Below, piece by piece: positions 7,482-11,182 of a stretch of 11,182 nt of DNA; the stretch's first letter is position 1, and every line of letters starts with the position of its first letter. The stretch lies in NCBI GenBank assembly GCA_934663885.1, contig CAKUKW010000047.1, positions 1 through 11,182 of the forward strand, read 5' to 3'. A program made the translations under genes and the position numbers. Source of the DNA: an uncultured Tidjanibacter sp. (GTDB lineage Bacteria; Bacteroidota; Bacteroidia; Bacteroidales; Rikenellaceae). The notes under the pieces were generated by a model, which saw nothing but the letters and a program-made list of their open reading frames with translations, was not told the DNA's origin and searched no databases.

Positions 7482-7811
7482 CTACTCCTTTTTATCTTCC
7501 TTGCACTCTTCTGTTTTAGTTTCGGCAAACGCTTTGTACCCGAGCTTTTCTATCGCTGCGCGGATTTTTTCCGGGTCGGTTTTGGCAGGGTCGTAGGTGA
7601 CGGTCACTTTTTTTGTATCGACATCGACTTTCATATCCTTGATACCTTTCTCGAACGGTATATTTTCTTCGAGTTTCTTCTTACAGTTATTGCAGGTTAT
7701 ACTGGTGTCGAACACGACGGTTTCCGTATTCTTTTTCTGCGCTGATGCATCCGCAGCGGCTATCCCGAGCCCGAAAACAGCCAAAGTAATTATTAAAATT
7801 ATTCTCTTCAT
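7482..7811 (-). CDS. Exported heavy-metal-associated (HMA) domain protein
   Basis: Encodes 109 residues with stop TAG. Residues 1-24 are a Sec signal peptide with likely cleavage after ADASA, placing the protein in the periplasm. The rest is one HMA ferredoxin-like domain (about 30-95) of the CopZ/MerP type, with the metal-binding pair C40-x2-C43 in SITCNNCKK and the late GYKAFAE strand. The usual GMTCxxC loop has lost its Gly-Met (here SITC). A third Cys, C103, lies in the charged tail TEECKEDKKE. Such domains bind soft metal ions such as Cu(I), Zn(II) or Hg(II), but the metal cannot be read from the sequence. It starts 53 bp downstream of the TonB-dependent receptor on the same strand, with an AT-rich gap and no terminator. 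Co-transcription and a joint role in metal capture or buffering are therefore likely. No P-type ATPase gene is nearby. Confidence 0.87.
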   Translation of the reverse strand: MKRIILIITLAVFGLGIAAADASAQKKNTETVVFDTSITCNNCKKKLEENIPFEKGIKDMKVDVDTKKVTVTYDPAKTDPEKIRAAIEKLGYKAFAETKTEECKEDKKE

Positions 7812-7864
7812 CCTTGTTGTATTATTAAATTATTTTAAATATATTAATGTAATATAGAAAAAAA

Positions 7865-10213
7865 TTAAAAATCAAGCCGGGCGCCTACATATATTTTGCG
7901 ACCCATCAGTGGCCCCCATATAAGGGATGCGTTAAACGACGGCGAATGCGGGTTGTCGGCACTTACTATTGGGTCGGGCTGAGTGTAATTTCCTATATTC
8001 TCACAACCGGCATAAAGATTGATCTTCGCGTTTGCTTTCCACGTGACCTGCGCGTAATACATCATATAAGCCGGCGAATGAGTGGAATTATCGAGATTAC
8101 CGTCCTGGGTGGGTATACGCGAAGGGCCGTTGAGCTGGGCGGTGAAATCAAACACCCAGCGGCGGAATTTCGTGGCATACTGGAGGTTTAACAGGCCCTT
8201 GTAACGATCTGTAAGGGGTTTCTCGACCTCCCTCGGCGAATGGCCTCCTGCCCCGTCCCTGACTTTGAGTGCCACGATAGTCTTATTGTAGCGGAACGTG
8301 GCGAATATGTCGAAATTGGTAAAGGGCGACCAGTTGAAATCCACCTGCCACACGTTGCTGTACGAAGGCCCTTCGAGGTTATAAAGGTAAACCCTGCGCG
8401 TATCGGCTTCCTGGTCGGCTATTACCTGGTTAAGGAATTCCGTATGGAAATAGTCGGCGCTCAAGGAGGCGCTGTTGTCGCTCCCCAGCCGGAAAGTCCA
8501 CAGGAGGCTGCCCCCGTACATAAAACTCTCCTCCCTGGTATTCAGCTTGCTCCTGTCGAAAATATTACCGCCGTCTATATAGAAGACGCGTCCCGTGGAC
8601 AGTGCCCACATATTGTCGGTAACGAGGTTGACAGTGCGCGATCCCAGTCCCGCCGAGCCGCGAAGTACCAGCCTCGGCGCTATATTCCATTTGACATGCC
8701 CGCGCGGAGTATAGAACATTCCGTGTACGTTACTGTAATCGGCCCTCACGCCCGCCACCAGGCTGAATTTATCCTTGTAATTGAAATTATATTCTGCGAA
8801 AATGCCTGCTTCATTCTCCGTCCGCATTATCTCTTCCCACTGCGAATGCTCTACATGGGAATTGCCCGCCAAAACCAGCTGCCCTTCCCACAGCCGCTGG
8901 TTGCGGGTATCGGAGGTCGCCGACAATCCCGTCACGAGCCTGCTGCGTCTGCTCACGTTCCAACTGTACATGCCGTTGAAATAGAACGAACTCTGCTCGC
9001 CCTTGTATTCCTTGAGCAGCCCGTAATAGGAATCGGTGTTGAAGTAATTGTAATCGACGATAAACGCTATGTTAGATCGCTCGGCCTGTTGCTTCTCCTC
9101 GTCGAACACGAACCTGCCGACAGGAATGGCCAGCTTCACATATCCGTTCAGGTTTTCGTTGGAGATCTGCGAGCCCCATGGCTCCTTCAACGATTCGGCG
9201 GTTATGAAACGCCTGTCGGCATAGGTGTCGTAGTCCATCTGTCCGCTGGTACGCTTATCGTTGACATATTTAATGCCTGCCCTGAGCTGCATCCCGTTAT
9301 CGGGAGTCCAGAGCCACCGGTTGGCGATATTTATCTGGCGGCTGAGCGGCCCGTCCATGAAACCGTCGCCGTTGTGATCTATCCGCAGGGGATTAATCGA
9401 GGCATGGGCGAGCAGTACATTCCCAAGGTTGTCGTTTACCCTGCCGATACTGTAATAGTTCAACTCACCGCGGGCTTCATTATCAGCGTAAATGTTTATG
9501 AAGAATGGCTCTTCATCCGTCGGTTTGCGGTGTTCGAGGTTTATCTGCCCCGACATTGCTTCGTGGCCGCCGGTAACGGACGTAACGCCCTTGGACACCT
9601 GGATACTTTCCAGCCACATGCCCGGAATATAAGTCAGGGCATATTGGGAGCCTATCCCCCTCATTACAGGGCGCGTTTCGTCGAGCAACTGCGAATAGAT
9701 CCCGGCCAGGCCCAGCATCCTGATCTGGCGTGCGCCCGATATGGCGTCGCTGTAGCCCACCGTGACAGAGGCGCTGTTCTCGAAACTTTCTGCCAGGTTG
9801 CAGCATGCCATCTTGGTAAGGCCTGCGAACGATATCATCTCCGTAGTGGTCACGGCCGCCATATTCATCTGCGTGCCACGGCTGCGGCCCACGACAACGA
9901 CTGCTTCCATCTCTTCGGTGAGGAGCAGGAACTCAACCTCTCTCTGCGTGGTCACGGTAATAGTATCGGGAACGTACCCCACGTAACTCGCGACGAGTTT
10001 ATCGTACCCTTTTACCATCCCTATAGTAAACTCGCCGTCAAGGTTCGCGGAAGCCCCTATGGTCGTTCCAGCCCAGTGAACGGTAGCGCCGACAAGGGCC
10101 TCACTCCCCTGGGCGCCATCCAGCACCCGCCCCTTTATATTCTGGGCAGATGCGTGGCCGGCTGTCAAAACCGGAATTGTAAGTATAAAAAATAGCTTCA
10201 GAAATCTTTTCAT
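7865..10213 (-). CDS. TonB-dependent outer-membrane receptor, putative metal transporter
   Basis: Encodes 782 residues from the ATG at 10213. A TTG three codons upstream (10222) is a less likely start because MKRF directly opens the signal peptide. Cleavage probably follows ASA at 21-23. A carboxypeptidase-regulatory-like beta-sandwich (about 25-98) comes next, then a plug domain (about 112-230) with the RQIRMLGLAGIYSQ and ESIQVSKG blocks. The rest is a beta-barrel ending in GARLDF with the terminal aromatic residue expected of outer-membrane proteins. The plug contains adjacent cysteines C137-C138 in KMACCNLAESFE. From memory, Bacteroidota receptors with a similar ACCNL-type plug often sit beside HMA-domain genes, as here. 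The substrate is not readable from the sequence: soft-metal import is inferred from the neighbour and the Cys pair. It does not look like a SusC-type glycan receptor, since no SusD partner is present. No frameshift was seen. Confidence 0.9.
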   Translation of the reverse strand: MKRFLKLFFILTIPVLTAGHASAQNIKGRVLDGAQGSEALVGATVHWAGTTIGASANLDGEFTIGMVKGYDKLVASYVGYVPDTITVTTQREVEFLLLTEEMEAVVVVGRSRGTQMNMAAVTTTEMISFAGLTKMACCNLAESFENSASVTVGYSDAISGARQIRMLGLAGIYSQLLDETRPVMRGIGSQYALTYIPGMWLESIQVSKGVTSVTGGHEAMSGQINLEHRKPTDEEPFFINIYADNEARGELNYYSIGRVNDNLGNVLLAHASINPLRIDHNGDGFMDGPLSRQINIANRWLWTPDNGMQLRAGIKYVNDKRTSGQMDYDTYADRRFITAESLKEPWGSQISNENLNGYVKLAIPVGRFVFDEEKQQAERSNIAFIVDYNYFNTDSYYGLLKEYKGEQSSFYFNGMYSWNVSRRSRLVTGLSATSDTRNQRLWEGQLVLAGNSHVEHSQWEEIMRTENEAGIFAEYNFNYKDKFSLVAGVRADYSNVHGMFYTPRGHVKWNIAPRLVLRGSAGLGSRTVNLVTDNMWALSTGRVFYIDGGNIFDRSKLNTREESFMYGGSLLWTFRLGSDNSASLSADYFHTEFLNQVIADQEADTRRVYLYNLEGPSYSNVWQVDFNWSPFTNFDIFATFRYNKTIVALKVRDGAGGHSPREVEKPLTDRYKGLLNLQYATKFRRWVFDFTAQLNGPSRIPTQDGNLDNSTHSPAYMMYYAQVTWKANAKINLYAGCENIGNYTQPDPIVSADNPHSPSFNASLIWGPLMGRKIYVGARLDF

Positions 10214-10244
10214 ATAAGTCAATTTATCAAACTACCCGCGGATT

Positions 10245-10252
10245 CAAAGTTA
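10245..10252 (-). promoter_or_regulatory. Possible -7 element for the receptor/HMA unit
   Basis: The minus strand reads TAACTTTG, matching TAnnTTTG, just after the rfbD stop codon. Transcription would start near 10239 with a leader of about 25 bases to the receptor ATG. No TTTG was found at the right upstream distance (inside the rfbD end), so the match is partial. It suggests the receptor gene can be expressed apart from the rhamnose genes. Confidence 0.4.
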
Positions 10253-10254
10253 GA

Positions 10255-11121
10255 TCAAATCGCCTTCACGGGATAATCCAGCGCCCGAAGGCATTCTGTG
10301 AGCGAGGCTTCCAGCGGGCGGACTTGCAGCCCCATCTTTTCTGCGAGCGTAGTGTCGAGGGCCGAATATTGCGGCCTTCGGGCGGCGGCAGGATAACCGA
10401 CCGAAGTTATCGGGTTGAGAATCACACTTTTGCCTGCCATGGAAAATATCCTGCGGGCAAACCCGTACCATGTAATTACATCTCCTCCTGCGAAATTATA
10501 TATACTGAATCCTTTTCCGTTTTTTCCCAGTAATCCTATCAAAGCCCGGGCAAGGTCGGTCGCATATGTCGGCGAACCTTTCTGGTCGTCCACCACATTG
10601 ATCTCCTTTCCCTCTCCGGCCAAACGCAGCATACTCTTTACGAAGTTACGGCCGAATTCGGAATAAAGCCACGACGTTCTCACAACTACTGCGTCTGCGC
10701 CTGAAAGCGCTATCACCCTTTCGCCCTCAAGTTTCGTAGCCCCGTAAACAGTAAGCGGCGAGGGTCTATCAGTCTCCTTGTAGGGTGTGCGGGAGTTCCC
10801 GTCGAATACGTAATCTGTAGATATATGTATCAGCCTGAACCCGTACTCCACCGCCAGTGAAGCGAGTATTCCAGGGCCTGTGACGTTTAGTTTCGCTGCC
10901 GCTTCAGGCTCCTTTTCCGCCATGTCGACGGCCGTATAGGCGGCACAGTTAATAAGTGCGTCGGGCGAGATTTCCTGAACTTTTCGTTCCATAACGCCCC
11001 GGTCGGTTATGTCGGCTTCCCGGAGATCAGTGAAAACAAAGCCGTGCATGGGATACTGAACTGCTATTTTACGCAGCGACATCCCCAACTGACCATCCGC
11101 CCCAGTGACCAATATCCTCAT
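10255..11121 (-). CDS. rfbD: dTDP-4-dehydrorhamnose reductase
   Basis: Encodes 288 residues with stop TGA, the normal length for RfbD/RmlD. It performs the last step of dTDP-L-rhamnose synthesis, reducing dTDP-4-dehydro-L-rhamnose with NAD(P)H in the cytoplasm. The product feeds cell-surface polysaccharide assembly. The Rossmann nucleotide-binding motif is G7-A-D-G10-QLG at the N-terminus (MRILVTGADGQLG). The short-chain dehydrogenase residues are T102 (HISTDYVFDG) and the YxxxK pair Y126/K130 (VYGATK). Family blocks INCAAYTAVDMAE (57-69), VVRTSWLYSEFGRNF and RRPQYSALDTT near the C-terminus are all present. The ATG lies one base after the stop of the upstream gene, so the two are almost certainly translated from one mRNA, consistent with an rfb operon entering from the right edge. 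The protein appears complete. Confidence 0.95.
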   Translation of the reverse strand: MRILVTGADGQLGMSLRKIAVQYPMHGFVFTDLREADITDRGVMERKVQEISPDALINCAAYTAVDMAEKEPEAAAKLNVTGPGILASLAVEYGFRLIHISTDYVFDGNSRTPYKETDRPSPLTVYGATKLEGERVIALSGADAVVVRTSWLYSEFGRNFVKSMLRLAGEGKEINVVDDQKGSPTYATDLARALIGLLGKNGKGFSIYNFAGGDVITWYGFARRIFSMAGKSVILNPITSVGYPAAARRPQYSALDTTLAEKMGLQVRPLEASLTECLRALDYPVKAI

Positions 11122-11122
11122 A

Positions 11123-11182
11123 TCAGCAGGATTTCTCAGAATATTCGAACAGCCTGGCCTTATCCAGCAATGGTGCGCGGGA
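11123..11182 (-). CDS. C-terminal end of an upstream gene, probably dTDP-4-dehydrorhamnose 3,5-epimerase (partial)
   Basis: Only the last 19 codons and a TGA stop are in the window. They read SRAPLLDKARLFEYSEKSC. The pattern PLL-D-x4-F-x-Y resembles the end of RfbC/RmlC epimerases, and rfbC commonly precedes rfbD in rhamnose operons. Both are weak evidence because the fragment is very short. The stop is separated from the rfbD ATG by one base, so the genes are tightly coupled. The rest of the gene lies beyond the right edge of the window. Confidence 0.5.
   Translation of the reverse strand, partial: SRAPLLDKARLFEYSEKSC

Noticed and set aside
8240..10195. A 651-codon open frame on the plus strand opposite the TonB-dependent receptor
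   Set aside because: It lies wholly antisense to a well-supported receptor gene. Its translation is rich in His, Arg, Tyr and Pro with no recognisable domain. Codon bias of the real gene explains the lack of stops.
11122..11182. The rfbD frame stays open upstream to the window edge, so a longer protein was considered
   Set aside because: There is no ATG, GTG or TTG in this stretch in that frame. MRILVTGADGQLG is the standard start of the family, and the other frame there ends properly in a stop one base before the ATG.

Overview
The window looks like a piece of chromosome from a member of the Bacteroidota, most likely order Bacteroidales. Three things point there: promoters of the TAnnTTTG type (a TTTG-N20-TATCTTTG match lies just upstream of valS), a TonB-dependent receptor that opens with a carboxypeptidase-regulatory-like domain, and a lipoprotein whose lipidated Cys is followed by charged residues. 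The presence of mqnC implies menaquinone synthesis by the futalosine route. An Alistipes/Rikenellaceae-like source is plausible but not proven. No rRNA, tRNA, insertion sequence, CRISPR array or phage gene was recognised.

Left part (1-748): a promoter and a long, partly structured leader precede a 108-residue secreted lipoprotein carrying four CxxC pairs, read as two zinc-ribbon-like units. I do not recognise this protein. A perfect 15-bp bidirectional terminator separates it from the convergent gene mqnC.

Middle part (749-7481): mqnC (cyclic dehypoxanthinyl futalosine synthase) lies 80 bp downstream of lon (ATP-dependent Lon protease) on the minus strand. The two may share a transcript. lon diverges from valS (valyl-tRNA synthetase, plus strand) across a roughly 380-bp region. 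That region holds a -7 element for lon, a strong promoter for valS, a further -7-like box and a GC-rich stem-loop. valS ends in a perfect 19-bp terminator hairpin shared with the convergent gene on its right.

Right part (7482-11182): a minus-strand series runs from the window's right edge. It holds the tail of an upstream gene (probably rfbC/rmlC), rfbD/rmlD (dTDP-4-dehydrorhamnose reductase), an outer-membrane TonB-dependent receptor with a Cys-Cys pair in its plug region, and a small exported heavy-metal-associated (HMA) domain protein. The receptor and HMA genes look like a metal-handling pair. The rhamnose genes belong to surface polysaccharide precursor synthesis and are probably a separate unit.

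Most genes here are housekeeping. The least conventional items are the double zinc-ribbon lipoprotein with its structured leader, the receptor/HMA pair, and the structured lon-valS intergenic region.
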